This document shows positions 13,579 to 21,193 of a stretch of DNA of 21,193 bases, piece after piece. Below the pieces are notes generated by a model. That model was not told the origin of the DNA and did not search any database. It worked only from the letters and a program-made list of their open reading frames with translations. Both the position numbers and the translations under genes were made by a program. The stretch covers positions 1 to 21,193 of the forward strand of contig JAUYSA010000509.1 in the NCBI GenBank assembly GCA_030696545.1, read 5' to 3'. Every line of letters starts with the position of its first letter. Position 1 is the first letter of the stretch. Source of the DNA: Hyphomonadaceae bacterium (GTDB taxonomy: Bacteria > Pseudomonadota > Alphaproteobacteria > Caulobacterales > Hyphomonadaceae).

Positions 13579-15654
13579 ATGAGCGCGCCCATCAATCCGC
13601 CTGTCGTCACAGGTTCCGCCGCGGGTGACCTGCCAGCATATCTTTCCAACGGCCTAATCGGACTGCGCATTCGCGACATGCCACTATTGGCGGGCATGAT
13701 GCTGGTCAGTGGCTACACCGGCGAGCACCACGAGCGCCGAATCGAGGCAGCCGCCGTGGCGCCCTATCCAATCGCCGCCGATCTGGCGCTCGACGGCGTA
13801 TGGCTGTCGGACACGCCTCACCAGGTCAGCGACCTTGAGCAGGGCTATGACTTCTCCGCTGGCGAACTAACCAGCCGCTTCACCTTCACCGCCGCTGGGC
13901 GGGTGGCGAAAGTGGAGGTGCTTTCCTTTTGCAGTCGTCGCGACCCGACCCTGATCTGCCAAGAAATCAGCCTCGAGGTGGACGCCCCCTGCAACGTGAC
14001 CCTACGGGCTATCGTCGATGCGCGAAACGCCGACGGACGCGCGCTCCGCCACGCCCGCGACACGCCCGGCGAGCCGGAGCCGGCCGTGGACGGCTCACTC
14101 CTCTGGGAGTCGGCCGGCGCGCTATCGACCTGCGGCGCCGCCCTTGTTACTGAACTGCTGGGCGCTGGCGACGCACAGGCGACCCGGCCTCCACTGCGCG
14201 ATCACCAGCTTGTCACCGAATACGCGGTCAGGGCTCGGAAGGGCCGTCGGCTTCGGTTGAGGCAGATCACCAGCGTCGTTCCGAAGGTGATGCACGAGGC
14301 GCCCGATCAGCACGCGGTGCGGCTTGCCGCCAAGGCCCGAAACGACGGATTCGACAAGATCCGCGCGCGGAACCGGGCGGCCTGGGACGAGCTGTGGAAA
14401 GGTCGCATCCAGCTTGAAGGCGCTGGCGACTACTGGCAAGGCCTTGCGGACGCGGCCTTCTTCTATCTGAATAGCTCAGTCAACTCGGCCTCGCCCGCCT
14501 CGACCTCGATCTTTGGGTTGGCCACTTGGCACGACTATCACTATTATTACGGACACGTGATGTGGGATATTGAGTCGTTCTCGGTCCCACCTTTAAGCCT
14601 GTTACAGCCCGAGGCAGCCGAGAGTCTGCTGGACTACCGGTTCCGCAACTTAGAGGGAGCGCGCCAGAACGCTCAGCTCTGGGGACGTCGCGGACTGCAA
14701 TTTCCCTGGGAAAGCGCCCCCAACAGCGGCCAGGAAGCATCGCCTCTTCCCGGCACGGCTGCTTGGCATGAGGACCACGTCTCGCTGGATGTCGCGCGAG
14801 CGTTCGTCTTCCACGCCGACGCGATTGGCGACCACGAATTCCTTCGCAACAAAGTCTGGCCGGTGCTGTCGGGGGTCGCCGAATGGCTGACCACCCGGGT
14901 CGTAGAGACCCGTCGGGGCTACGAGATCGCCGAGTCCATGGGCATCGCTGAGCGAGAGCAGGCGGTCGACAATGCCGCCTTCACCAACATGGGCGCGGTC
15001 GTCGTCCTTCGAGACGCGCTCGCTGTCGCAGAGCGGCTCGGATACAGCCCGGATCCCATCTGGGCGAAGATTGCTGATGCGATGTGGATCCCCAAACGCA
15101 ACAAGGCAATCATCTCCCATGACGGCTTTCGCACCGACGAGGAGAAGGGCGGCACCCCCGATCCGCTAATGGGCTTCTTCCCCTTTGGCTTTCAGGATGA
15201 CGAGGAAAACCTGCAGGCCACCCTGGCGCTCTACCTCGACCTGGCCCCCACATACATCGGCAGTCCCATGCTCTCTGCGCTCTACGGCGCCTGGGCGGCG
15301 CGGGCGGGTGACCGGCGTCTGGCTCTCAAGCTTCTGGACGAGGGCTACGGCCAGTTCTGCGTTGGGCGTTTCCTCCAGACCCTGGAATACCGCTCAGACC
15401 GCTTTCCCGAACAGCCGCGGGCCGGGCCGTTCTTCGCCAACATGGGTGGGTTCCTAGTCAGCCTCCTGTTTGGTTTCACTGGCCTGCGAGTAGGACCCGG
15501 AGCCCCGCAGACCTGGGCCGATCGCCCAGTCGTGCTGCCCGCCGGCTGGCAGTCCATACAGGTAGACCGTCTCTGGGTCCGTGGTGAGCCGATGAAACTC
15601 GTCGCACGCCAGGGCGAGGAACGAGCAACCCTGATGCCACTTGACCTCGTTTGA
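13579..15654 (+). CDS. Glycoside hydrolase family 65 protein (alpha-glucoside hydrolase or phosphorylase)
   Basis: 691 residues acting on alpha-linked glucosides such as trehalose, kojibiose or nigerose. The start at 13579 follows CGGAG; the frame is open earlier (to 13393) but that part overlaps the GH13 gene. Layout: N-terminal beta-sandwich (about 1-265), linker helices, (alpha/alpha)6 barrel (about 285-620), short C-terminal beta part. The barrel shows the acid-trehalase/PGGHG-type signature HDYHYYYGHVMWDIES (about 318-332) and GLQFPWESAPNSGQE (372-386), with Glu398 in AWHEDHVSLD as the likely general acid. This resembles the hydrolase-like branch more than maltose phosphorylases, but I could not identify the base or a phosphate site. 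No signal peptide, so cytoplasmic. Divergent partner of the GH13 enzyme. Confidence 0.85.
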   Translation: MSAPINPPVVTGSAAGDLPAYLSNGLIGLRIRDMPLLAGMMLVSGYTGEHHERRIEAAAVAPYPIAADLALDGVWLSDTPHQVSDLEQGYDFSAGELTSRFTFTAAGRVAKVEVLSFCSRRDPTLICQEISLEVDAPCNVTLRAIVDARNADGRALRHARDTPGEPEPAVDGSLLWESAGALSTCGAALVTELLGAGDAQATRPPLRDHQLVTEYAVRARKGRRLRLRQITSVVPKVMHEAPDQHAVRLAAKARNDGFDKIRARNRAAWDELWKGRIQLEGAGDYWQGLADAAFFYLNSSVNSASPASTSIFGLATWHDYHYYYGHVMWDIESFSVPPLSLLQPEAAESLLDYRFRNLEGARQNAQLWGRRGLQFPWESAPNSGQEASPLPGTAAWHEDHVSLDVARAFVFHADAIGDHEFLRNKVWPVLSGVAEWLTTRVVETRRGYEIAESMGIAEREQAVDNAAFTNMGAVVVLRDALAVAERLGYSPDPIWAKIADAMWIPKRNKAIISHDGFRTDEEKGGTPDPLMGFFPFGFQDDEENLQATLALYLDLAPTYIGSPMLSALYGAWAARAGDRRLALKLLDEGYGQFCVGRFLQTLEYRSDRFPEQPRAGPFFANMGGFLVSLLFGFTGLRVGPGAPQTWADRPVVLPAGWQSIQVDRLWVRGEPMKLVARQGEERATLMPLDLV

Positions 15655-15767
15655 TAGCAGGCGGCGATGACGGCTCCGCCCCAACATTCTGAATCCGCTG
15701 CGAGACTGGACACCTGACGGTCAGACGTCGCTAGAGCGAAAGCGCTGAAACCTAGCACCCGCCAATC

Positions 15768-16178
15768 ACCGGCAGGCTTGCGCGCCGCATGGAGCGGAAA
15801 CGCAAAGAAGACCAGCCCAGCGACGCCGGCCAGCGGCTCGAGCGCCTGGGCCTGAGAGGTCATCCGGCCGCTGAATGAGCGGCCGCCCGCATAAAGGGGC
15901 AGCCCATCCGCGCGTCGCCGCGCTTCAGCGACCGCCGCGCGAACCGCGGCGTGCGCGGCCGCCGGGCGGTCCGGGCGCTTGCCGCCCTTCTCCATGTACG
16001 GAAACTGGTATCGGAGCGTAGCGACGCCTAGGCTCTGAAGCCCGTCGGCGATCGCGCGCATGGACGGATGCGACATCCCCGCTCCTGCCCCATGAGCCAA
16101 AGCCAGGCATGCAGAAGGCCGTGGCGGCGTCTGCCAGAGCGCAGACACCTTACCCAGGTCCGGAACAAGGATGTTCAA
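15768..16178 (-). pseudogene. 3'-truncated alpha/beta hydrolase (TEX30/KANL3-like)
   Basis: The minus-strand frame contains the first two thirds of a TEX30/KANL3-type dienelactone-hydrolase-like protein: LALAHGAGAGMSHPSM (oxyanion region), LRYQFPYMEKGGKRPDRP, the nucleophile elbow YAGGRSFSGRMTS, and GLVFFAFPLHAARKP. Right after this (about 15768) similarity stops; the usual P-M-L-F-L-Q-G-T-R-D segment with the catalytic Asp and the His are missing. The frame then runs without a stop to 15345, antisense through the end of the GH65 gene, giving about 140 residues of nonsense. The start is unclear; a TTG at 16178 with GGGAG upstream is my choice, and the frame is open to 16307. Probably inactive, lacking two of three catalytic residues. 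Confidence 0.7.
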
Positions 16179-16291
16179 TTCAGTCGCTAGCTCCCGCTTA
16201 AACCACGCCCTCGCGGCGAGGTACCGATATCTCGCGGATACTAAAAGGCGTGGCGCGAAGTGACGAACGGAGGCGATCATGCTGCACCGCA

Positions 16292-16316
16292 GCAACTTTC
16301 GCCTCACCCCCGCGTT
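16292..16316 (+). promoter_or_regulatory. Candidate EcfG/SigT-type promoter for the alpha/beta hydrolase gene
   Basis: GCAAC (16292-16296), a 16-base spacer and CGTT (16313-16316) match GGAAC-N16-CGTT at 8 of 9 positions. It ends only 8 bases before the ATG at 16325, so a transcript from here would have almost no leader. Confidence 0.35.
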
Positions 16317-16324
16317 GGTGCCTG

Positions 16325-17302
16325 ATGAAATTCCCCGTCAAAGCCGCCGCCGCCGCTGGTCTCATCGCGACATCTTCTATTGGCCTCGCTGTCGGCATGA
16401 TCCGCACGCAACGCGTTCCGCGCGAAAATCCTCCCAGCGGCCACTTCGTCGGTGAGGCCGGACGTCGCCTACACTACGTACAGGTCGGCGAGGGCCCGGA
16501 TCTCGTGCTGATCCACGGGGCGTCGATGAACCTCCAGGAAATGCTCGCCGGGCCGGTGGATTTGCTCGCGCGCACCCACAGGGTGACCTTGTTCGATCGC
16601 CCGGGCCACGGACACTCCGACGCCGATCTGGAGCACGCCTCGCCGCAGGAACAGGCGGCTCGAATTCACGCGGCGGTGTCTGAACTGGGACTCGAGCGTC
16701 CGATCGTTGTCGGACATTCGCTCGGCGGTACAGTCGCACTCGCCTATGGCGCCGCTTATCCGGAAGAGACGGGCGGGCTGGTGCTGCTTGCGCCGCTCTC
16801 GCACGCAGTCTGGGGTGTCGGGCACATCGGTCCGGCGCTGCATGCCGCGCCAGGGCTGGGCGCGGGTCTCTCCTGGGGGCCATTCGCCTTGTTCGATCCA
16901 GCCGTGATGCGTTTCGCCACCTCAGCGATCTTTGCGCCTCAACGGCCCACGCCTCGATTCAACCGCTGCGTCGCACGTGGTATGCTGAGCCTGCCATCGG
17001 CGATGCGCGCGGATGGCGCAGACTTCATGCTCGCGACGATGGCGCTACAGACTTTGCGCCGCGGCTATGCAGAGTTTCAGGTCCCAGTGCATGTGATCGT
17101 CGGCGCCGCGGACAGGGTCCTCAAACCCGACTGGCACGGCCGCCGCCTCGCACGGGAGATGCCCTCCGCCCGCCTCACTGAGCTCCCTGGTCTTGGGCAC
17201 ATGCTCCACCACTTCGACCCTAAGGCGGTCCTAGCTGCGGTTGAAGAAGTGCGCGCCCGTATCCCGCACAGCGCGCAACCCGCCGATGCTGGCTGGACGT
17301 AG
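16325..17302 (+). CDS. Membrane-anchored alpha/beta hydrolase
   Basis: A serine hydrolase of 325 residues with unknown substrate. The N-terminus (MKFPVKAAAAAGLIATSSIG up to about residue 26) is a hydrophobic anchor or uncleaved signal, so the enzyme probably faces the periplasm. The fold shows LIHGASMN (oxyanion loop, about 62-69), FDRPGHGHSD, nucleophile Ser132 in VVGHSLGGT, Asp263 in VGAADRV and His292 in GLGHMLHHF, a complete triad. ATG 16325 is preferred over the in-frame GTG at 16250 because the hydrophobic segment then sits at the N-terminus; no strong ribosome binding site is seen for either. It is divergent from the truncated hydrolase and convergent with the small gene at 17354. Esterase, lactonase or haloperoxidase-like activity are all possible. 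Confidence 0.88.
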   Translation: MKFPVKAAAAAGLIATSSIGLAVGMIRTQRVPRENPPSGHFVGEAGRRLHYVQVGEGPDLVLIHGASMNLQEMLAGPVDLLARTHRVTLFDRPGHGHSDADLEHASPQEQAARIHAAVSELGLERPIVVGHSLGGTVALAYGAAYPEETGGLVLLAPLSHAVWGVGHIGPALHAAPGLGAGLSWGPFALFDPAVMRFATSAIFAPQRPTPRFNRCVARGMLSLPSAMRADGADFMLATMALQTLRRGYAEFQVPVHVIVGAADRVLKPDWHGRRLAREMPSARLTELPGLGHMLHHFDPKAVLAAVEEVRARIPHSAQPADAGWT

Positions 17303-17353
17303 CCTAGAAGCTCGACCGCCGCTTGACGAAGGCTATTGGCGCCACAGCTGCTA

Positions 17354-17533
17354 TTAGGGTTTTGATTTGAAAGGACGTCCCACGACGCTTGCGTCGGGAC
17401 CGTCCGGCCCGGCCGCCTTCCGGGATTTCTCACCTGTCGCCTTCGTCTTCTCGTTTGACACAAGACCAGCACGTTCGCCCAGTGGCTGTGCAGCGTTAGC
17501 TTTGCGGCCAGGGCTTTGAGTGGTTGAGCTCAT
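17354..17533 (-). CDS. Small basic hypothetical protein, 59 residues
   Basis: Begins MSSTTQSPGRKANAAQPLGE and ends VVGRPFKSKP; Lys/Ala/Gly rich, probably disordered, no membrane segment or known domain. AAGGG lies 6 bases before the ATG at 17533. It resembles in composition the small charged proteins near ku, but I see no sequence relation. GGAAC and CGTT occur upstream on its strand with an 18-base spacer, longer than the stress consensus. The 152 bases between its start and the end of the fusion gene contain nothing else recognisable. Confidence 0.5.
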   Translation of the reverse strand: MSSTTQSPGRKANAAQPLGERAGLVSNEKTKATGEKSRKAAGPDGPDASVVGRPFKSKP

Positions 17534-17685
17534 CCTTTGTCCCTTCTGCGGTGCGGACGCGCAATTGGGCCAGCACCTATGGAACGCCCGTCCTGCACCC
17601 GTTGGTTCCGTCGGTTCGCACATGCGTCGACTACCTCTAGTACCGGCGAACCCATCTGCAGGGCGCTGCTTATCCCTACGGCTTA

Positions 17686-19878
17686 TCAGGCCGCCACGAC
17701 CGCGGGGCGATCGCTCAATCGCCGCTGCGCATGCAGTGTGTGCACGAACCGTCCGATTGCGCTGTCGAGAGACGGCAGGATCTGACCTCGGATCGTTCCA
17801 AGCGCGGAGCACATCGGGCGCGGCGCCGCCCAGCCGAGCTGTGCGTGAGGCGTCTCGCGCACTAAGCTTGGATCGAGGTCCGCTGCGATAGCGATCGCTC
17901 TCGCGAAAGACGCCCAAGTCACCTCCCCCTCATTGACCAGATGCCTGACGCCGACTTCGCCATCGATCGCGAGGTCTAGCAGCGCATCGACCAAGTCGGG
18001 CACATAGGTTGGGGACACTACTAGATCGTCCGCGGCTTCAAACGGCTGGCCTCCGTTGAGCCGCAGCACGAGCTGGGCTGCAAAATTGTGTGGATCCTCC
18101 GGTGAGAAAAACGCCGCTGTGCGAGCTATGAGCACCGGACCACCGAGCGCCAGCAGCGCCTTCTCCGCATCGCGTTTGCTGACTCCGTAGACATTCAGTG
18201 GCCGTGTCGGATCGCTTTCCACGTAACGAAAGCGCTTTTGACCGTCAAAGACCAGGTCACTGGAGATCCCAACAAAATAGACGCCACGGCTGACAGCGGC
18301 TTTGGCCAGCCGGCGAGCGCCGCCGGCGTTGGCCGCGTGACAGGCGTCGGCCGCACACTCCGCTTCATCTACTCGAACCCACCCTGCCGCATTTATGACG
18401 CCCCACGGACGCTCGGCATCCAGGACCCGCGCAATCGCCGCATCATCGGCAAGATCTAGGTCGCGGCGGCTGGTCAGCCGGTAAGCGATTCCCCGCGCCC
18501 GACAGGCTCTAGCGAGCGCTTGCCCAAGCACGCCAGTGGCGCCCGTGATCAGCAAGCGGCGCACCCCATGGTGGAGTCCGTTTTGATCCGCCGATGATGG
18601 GACAGCACCTACCGGAAAGTGGACTCTCGCGTCGCGACGCCACCACCCTGGCCCGAGCGTAGCGGGGTGGGGTTCTGCCGGATCCTTGGTGAGTCGCTTA
18701 ATTTCCGTGGCCACGGCGGTTGGCCGCGGCGCTGGCCCACGAATATCGAACGCGCCGACTTCGTAGTGGCCGTCGGCGCGTGTGAGGAGGCTGCACCAAT
18801 CATGCGATCCCAGCAGAGACCATGAAGTCACCGCCTGCACGCCCACACCGCGTTTTTGTAGGCGCCGAGCGGTGTCCCACGCCTCGCGGAGCCACCGCAC
18901 CTGCTCTTCCCGCGTGCACCCGTTGTGGCATTCGGTAACGGCTAGCGGCAGGCCATACCGCTGCCAGGCTTCGGTAAGAGCCCCTTCGAGTCCCGTGGGC
19001 TGTCGGGTCATTACGCGAATGGCTTCGACATCGGCAAAGGCAATCTCTGAGTTCCCCCCGCGTCGTTCGGGTGGGTAATTCAGGACGCGATGATCGAGGA
19101 ACCGGTCGCTCGTTAGGTAATGATTGAGCCCAAGAATGTTCGGCGGCGACGGCGCGGCAGCGAGATTTCGCAGGCGCTTGGCAAATCCGAAACTCTCCAG
19201 CCGGGGCCAGAGATGGTGTTGCGGGCCGACGTGGCCGCAAAGAAGATCCCACGTCATCCAGCGGCGGGAATTATCGAACTGCGCCTGCGCCGCCACGGGA
19301 GGCGTCGCGTAGGTGTGGCCCAAATCCTCGGTCTGGATTAGCCGGGCGCTCGGCGTCACTTCGCGGATCGCCGCCATCGCTAGTTGCACGCCTTCGATCT
19401 GGTTGATCAGCGCCAGCCAGAACGCCTGCTCATCGGTCCGGTGTGGATACCAGAGGCCATAAAGCGCTGAGAATCGAGCCGTGGTCAGTGGCTCGTTGAT
19501 CGGCGTCCAGTCCAGCACCCACGGATACCGTTCGGCCACGCGTCGCGCGTAGGCGGCGAAGAGGGATGGAAAGTTTGGATTCAGGAGGTTCGTGTATCCA
19601 GGCCCGCTGCCGTGGTGCAACAGACCGACGATGGGCTGCAGGCCCAGCGTCTGCAGCTTTCCAAGGCGGGCGTCGCTCCAGCGCCAGTCACACCGTTCCG
19701 GCTCGTCAGGCGCCACACGTTCCCAGAGAACCGGATAGCGCAGGCGCGCCAAACCTAGCGAAGCAAAGAGGTCTAGATCCGCCGGCCGATCCTGATGGCC
19801 GGATCGGGCCGTCTGGTCATAAAACACGTCGCCAACGCGGTTTACTGTACATTCATGGCCGCCCCAAAGTTGTATCAT
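17686..19878 (-). CDS. Fusion of a GH1-like glycosidase with an RmlD-like sugar-nucleotide reductase
   Basis: 730 residues in two enzymes. Residues 1-400 form a TIM-barrel of clan GH-A related to family 1: VLWERVAPDEPERCDWRW, acid/base Glu129 in TPINEPLTTARFS, nucleophile Glu316 in AVTECHNG, and SWSLLGSHDW. After a linker (about 400-438) a short-chain dehydrogenase domain follows, similar to dTDP-4-dehydrorhamnose reductase: LLITGATGVLGQAL (Rossmann, 442-455), VINAAGWVRVDEAE, SSDLVFDG, and YGVSKRDAEKA with Tyr564 and Lys568. Both active sites look intact. No signal peptide, so cytoplasmic. It is divergent from galE, 115 bases away. I recall such fusions beside galE, a glycosyltransferase and UDP-galactopyranose mutase in other Alphaproteobacteria. 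Role in surface polysaccharide synthesis is inferred; a hydrolase in this setting is unusual. Confidence 0.85.
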   Translation of the reverse strand: MIQLWGGHECTVNRVGDVFYDQTARSGHQDRPADLDLFASLGLARLRYPVLWERVAPDEPERCDWRWSDARLGKLQTLGLQPIVGLLHHGSGPGYTNLLNPNFPSLFAAYARRVAERYPWVLDWTPINEPLTTARFSALYGLWYPHRTDEQAFWLALINQIEGVQLAMAAIREVTPSARLIQTEDLGHTYATPPVAAQAQFDNSRRWMTWDLLCGHVGPQHHLWPRLESFGFAKRLRNLAAAPSPPNILGLNHYLTSDRFLDHRVLNYPPERRGGNSEIAFADVEAIRVMTRQPTGLEGALTEAWQRYGLPLAVTECHNGCTREEQVRWLREAWDTARRLQKRGVGVQAVTSWSLLGSHDWCSLLTRADGHYEVGAFDIRGPAPRPTAVATEIKRLTKDPAEPHPATLGPGWWRRDARVHFPVGAVPSSADQNGLHHGVRRLLITGATGVLGQALARACRARGIAYRLTSRRDLDLADDAAIARVLDAERPWGVINAAGWVRVDEAECAADACHAANAGGARRLAKAAVSRGVYFVGISSDLVFDGQKRFRYVESDPTRPLNVYGVSKRDAEKALLALGGPVLIARTAAFFSPEDPHNFAAQLVLRLNGGQPFEAADDLVVSPTYVPDLVDALLDLAIDGEVGVRHLVNEGEVTWASFARAIAIAADLDPSLVRETPHAQLGWAAPRPMCSALGTIRGQILPSLDSAIGRFVHTLHAQRRLSDRPAVVAA

Positions 19879-19993
19879 AGTCGATGCGGCTCCGGCGGGT
19901 GACCGTATTCGAAGCGTAAATGGGCCACGCCGTTCCGCCTCCTACCGAATGTTAGCCGACGGAACGCCAGCGCCTCGGCCGCCTTACCCCGGT

Positions 19994-21034
19994 ATGAATG
20001 AGGGATCGGATCGCGCAGTTCTTGTGACAGGAGCTGGTTACGTCGGCTCCCACACCGCGAAGGCGCTACACGCGCGCGGCATTGTCCCGGTAGTCTTCGA
20101 CAACCTCAGTTCCGGTTACCGCGAAGCTGTACGTTGGGGGCCTTTCGAATATGGCGATATCAGAGACACCGCCGCGGTGATCTCTGCGATCGAGAAACAC
20201 AGCATCAGTGCTGTCATTCACTTCGCTGGCTTGATCGAGGTCGGCCGCTCTGTCGCCCGTCCAGACCTGTTTTGGGACGTCAATGTGATCGGCACGTTGC
20301 GTCTCCTTGAAGCGGTCAAGCTCACTCGCACGCCTCGTGTCGTCTTCTCCTCTAGCGCCGCAGTCTATGGCCACACGGATCTGGCGCGCATCTCTGAGGC
20401 GGCGCCCAAGCACCCGGCAAGCCCCTATGGCGACACCAAGCTCGCAGGGGAGCGTATGATCGAGGCGCAGTGCGCGGCTTATGGTCTTACAGGATTTGCG
20501 CTGCGCTACTTTAACGCGGCCGGGGCCGACACCGGCGCGTTGATTGGTGAAGCTCACGAGCCAGAAACTCACCTCATCCCGCTCGCCATAGCGGCGGCGC
20601 TCGACCAGAGCCGAGCGCTCACGGTGTTTGGCGACGATTTCGCCACGCCGGACGGAACCTGTCTGCGGGACTATGTTCACGTCAACGATCTGGCCGCGGC
20701 CCACGTCGCCGCGGTACTCGCGAAGCGCCCGGCGGGCTCATTTGAAGCGCTCAACCTTGGCACCGGCGTGGGCCATTCCGTCCGCGAGGTGATAGCGGCA
20801 GTGCAAGCCGCGTTGGGGCGGGACATTTCGTTCAGCCGTGGTCCCCGGCGAACGGGTGACCCACCAATTCTAGTCGCCGATCCCTCCCTCGCCCAGCAGA
20901 ACCTAGGCTGGAAGGCCGAGCACTCCGGTCTAGACGAGATCGTCCGCGACGCCATGCGTTGGGAAGCAGCCCCTGCGTATGGCGTGGGTCGTAGGCCGCC
21001 TCGAGCGACCGGTCTGGCTGCTGTGGCGGCATGA
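19994..21034 (+). CDS. galE: UDP-glucose 4-epimerase
   Basis: Interconverts UDP-glucose and UDP-galactose using bound NAD. With ATG at 19994 the protein has 346 residues, close to the family's 330-340. It shows the NAD-binding VLVTGAGYVGSH (9-20), FDNLSSGYREAV, HFAGLIEVGRSV, the catalytic SSSAAVYG (119-126), Tyr145 and Lys149 in SPYGDTKLAGE, RYFNAAGAD, and DGTCLRDYVHVNDLA, all typical GalE blocks. An earlier in-frame ATG (19949) would add 15 residues; neither start has a good ribosome binding site. The last 25 residues are an Ala/Arg/Pro-rich extension. It is followed after 49 bases by a glycosyltransferase gene, so UDP-galactose for a surface glycan is the likely product. A UDP-glucuronate or UDP-GlcNAc epimerase is possible. 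Confidence 0.9.
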   Translation: MNEGSDRAVLVTGAGYVGSHTAKALHARGIVPVVFDNLSSGYREAVRWGPFEYGDIRDTAAVISAIEKHSISAVIHFAGLIEVGRSVARPDLFWDVNVIGTLRLLEAVKLTRTPRVVFSSSAAVYGHTDLARISEAAPKHPASPYGDTKLAGERMIEAQCAAYGLTGFALRYFNAAGADTGALIGEAHEPETHLIPLAIAAALDQSRALTVFGDDFATPDGTCLRDYVHVNDLAAAHVAAVLAKRPAGSFEALNLGTGVGHSVREVIAAVQAALGRDISFSRGPRRTGDPPILVADPSLAQQNLGWKAEHSGLDEIVRDAMRWEAAPAYGVGRRPPRATGLAAVAA

Positions 21035-21083
21035 CGCCCGAATGGCGCACCAAACAATCAATCCCCTTGAGAAGGAATCTGAC

Positions 21084-21193
21084 GTGAGCGTCCAGCGCGA
21101 CGAGAGCCTGATCTGCTTTTCCCATCTTCGCTGGGACTTTGTCTTCCAACGCCCCCAACACCTGATGACGCGGTTCGCAAAAACGAGGCCCGT
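21084..21193 (+). CDS. Glycosyltransferase, N-terminal fragment cut by the window end
   Basis: GTG at 21084 with AGAAGGAA about 7 bases before it opens a frame that runs off the right edge; an in-frame ATG at 21042 is an alternative without a binding site. The 36 visible residues include LICFSHLRWDFVFQRPQHLM, which I recognise as the N-terminal signature of GT4-like (GT-B) glycosyltransferases found beside galE and UDP-galactopyranose mutase genes. Forms an apparent operon with galE. The rest of the protein and hence its specificity are not visible. Confidence 0.75.
   Translation, partial: MSVQRDESLICFSHLRWDFVFQRPQHLMTRFAKTRP

Noticed and set aside
17580..17620. GGAAC/CGTT pair upstream of the small gene at 17354-17533
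   Set aside because: Spacer of 18 bases, the same problem as above.
1..21193. CRISPR array, tRNA, rRNA, riboswitch or classical defence system
   Set aside because: I saw no regularly spaced repeats, no tRNA-like cloverleaf and no toxin-antitoxin, restriction or CBASS-type gene in the window.

Overview
The window is high-GC DNA with dense, GC-skewed coding and several products that I associate with Caulobacteraceae-type Alphaproteobacteria (Caulobacter, Phenylobacterium, Brevundimonas): a DUF5961-like protein, a TolA-annotated small protein beside ku, a PE-LIG-POL LigD and a DUF3008 protein. The genus is an inference; no rRNA or other marker gene is present.

Left part (1-5760) is accessory and partly decayed. 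It starts inside a large tyrosine recombinase gene cut by the window edge, followed by a small companion gene broken by two apparent single-base deletions. A DUF4142 lipoprotein gene follows on the minus strand. Next comes a decayed remnant of a second ATP-dependent DNA ligase (LigD-type ligase domain, 3381-3857), a small ORF, a four-helix DUF6766-type membrane protein, a 56-residue ORF with a strong ribosome binding site, and about 430 bases with only gene-fragment-like signals.

Middle part (5764-11677) is a DNA repair island built around bacterial non-homologous end joining (NHEJ). In order it holds exodeoxyribonuclease III and DUF3008 (one minus-strand operon), LigD (minus), DUF5961 (plus), Ku (plus), then a two-gene minus-strand operon of small basic proteins that converges on ku with only 2 bases between the stops.

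Right part (11848-21193) is carbohydrate related. A GH13 alpha-glucosidase and a GH65 enzyme are divergently transcribed. Then come a 3'-truncated TEX30/KANL3-like hydrolase remnant, a membrane-anchored alpha/beta hydrolase, a small basic protein, a GH1-like/RmlD-like fusion protein, a GalE-like epimerase and the start of a glycosyltransferase gene. The last three look like one end of a surface polysaccharide locus.

The main unifying observation is regulatory. Six genes (DUF3008-xth, ligD, ku, GH13, GH65 and the alpha/beta hydrolase) each have, shortly before the start codon, a match to the alphaproteobacterial general stress response promoter (EcfG/SigT type, GGAAC-N16-CGTT) with exactly one mismatch and a 16-base spacer. 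If real, DNA end repair and alpha-glucoside metabolism here belong to one stress regulon, and the small neighbours of ku and ligD become candidates for accessory repair or stress roles.
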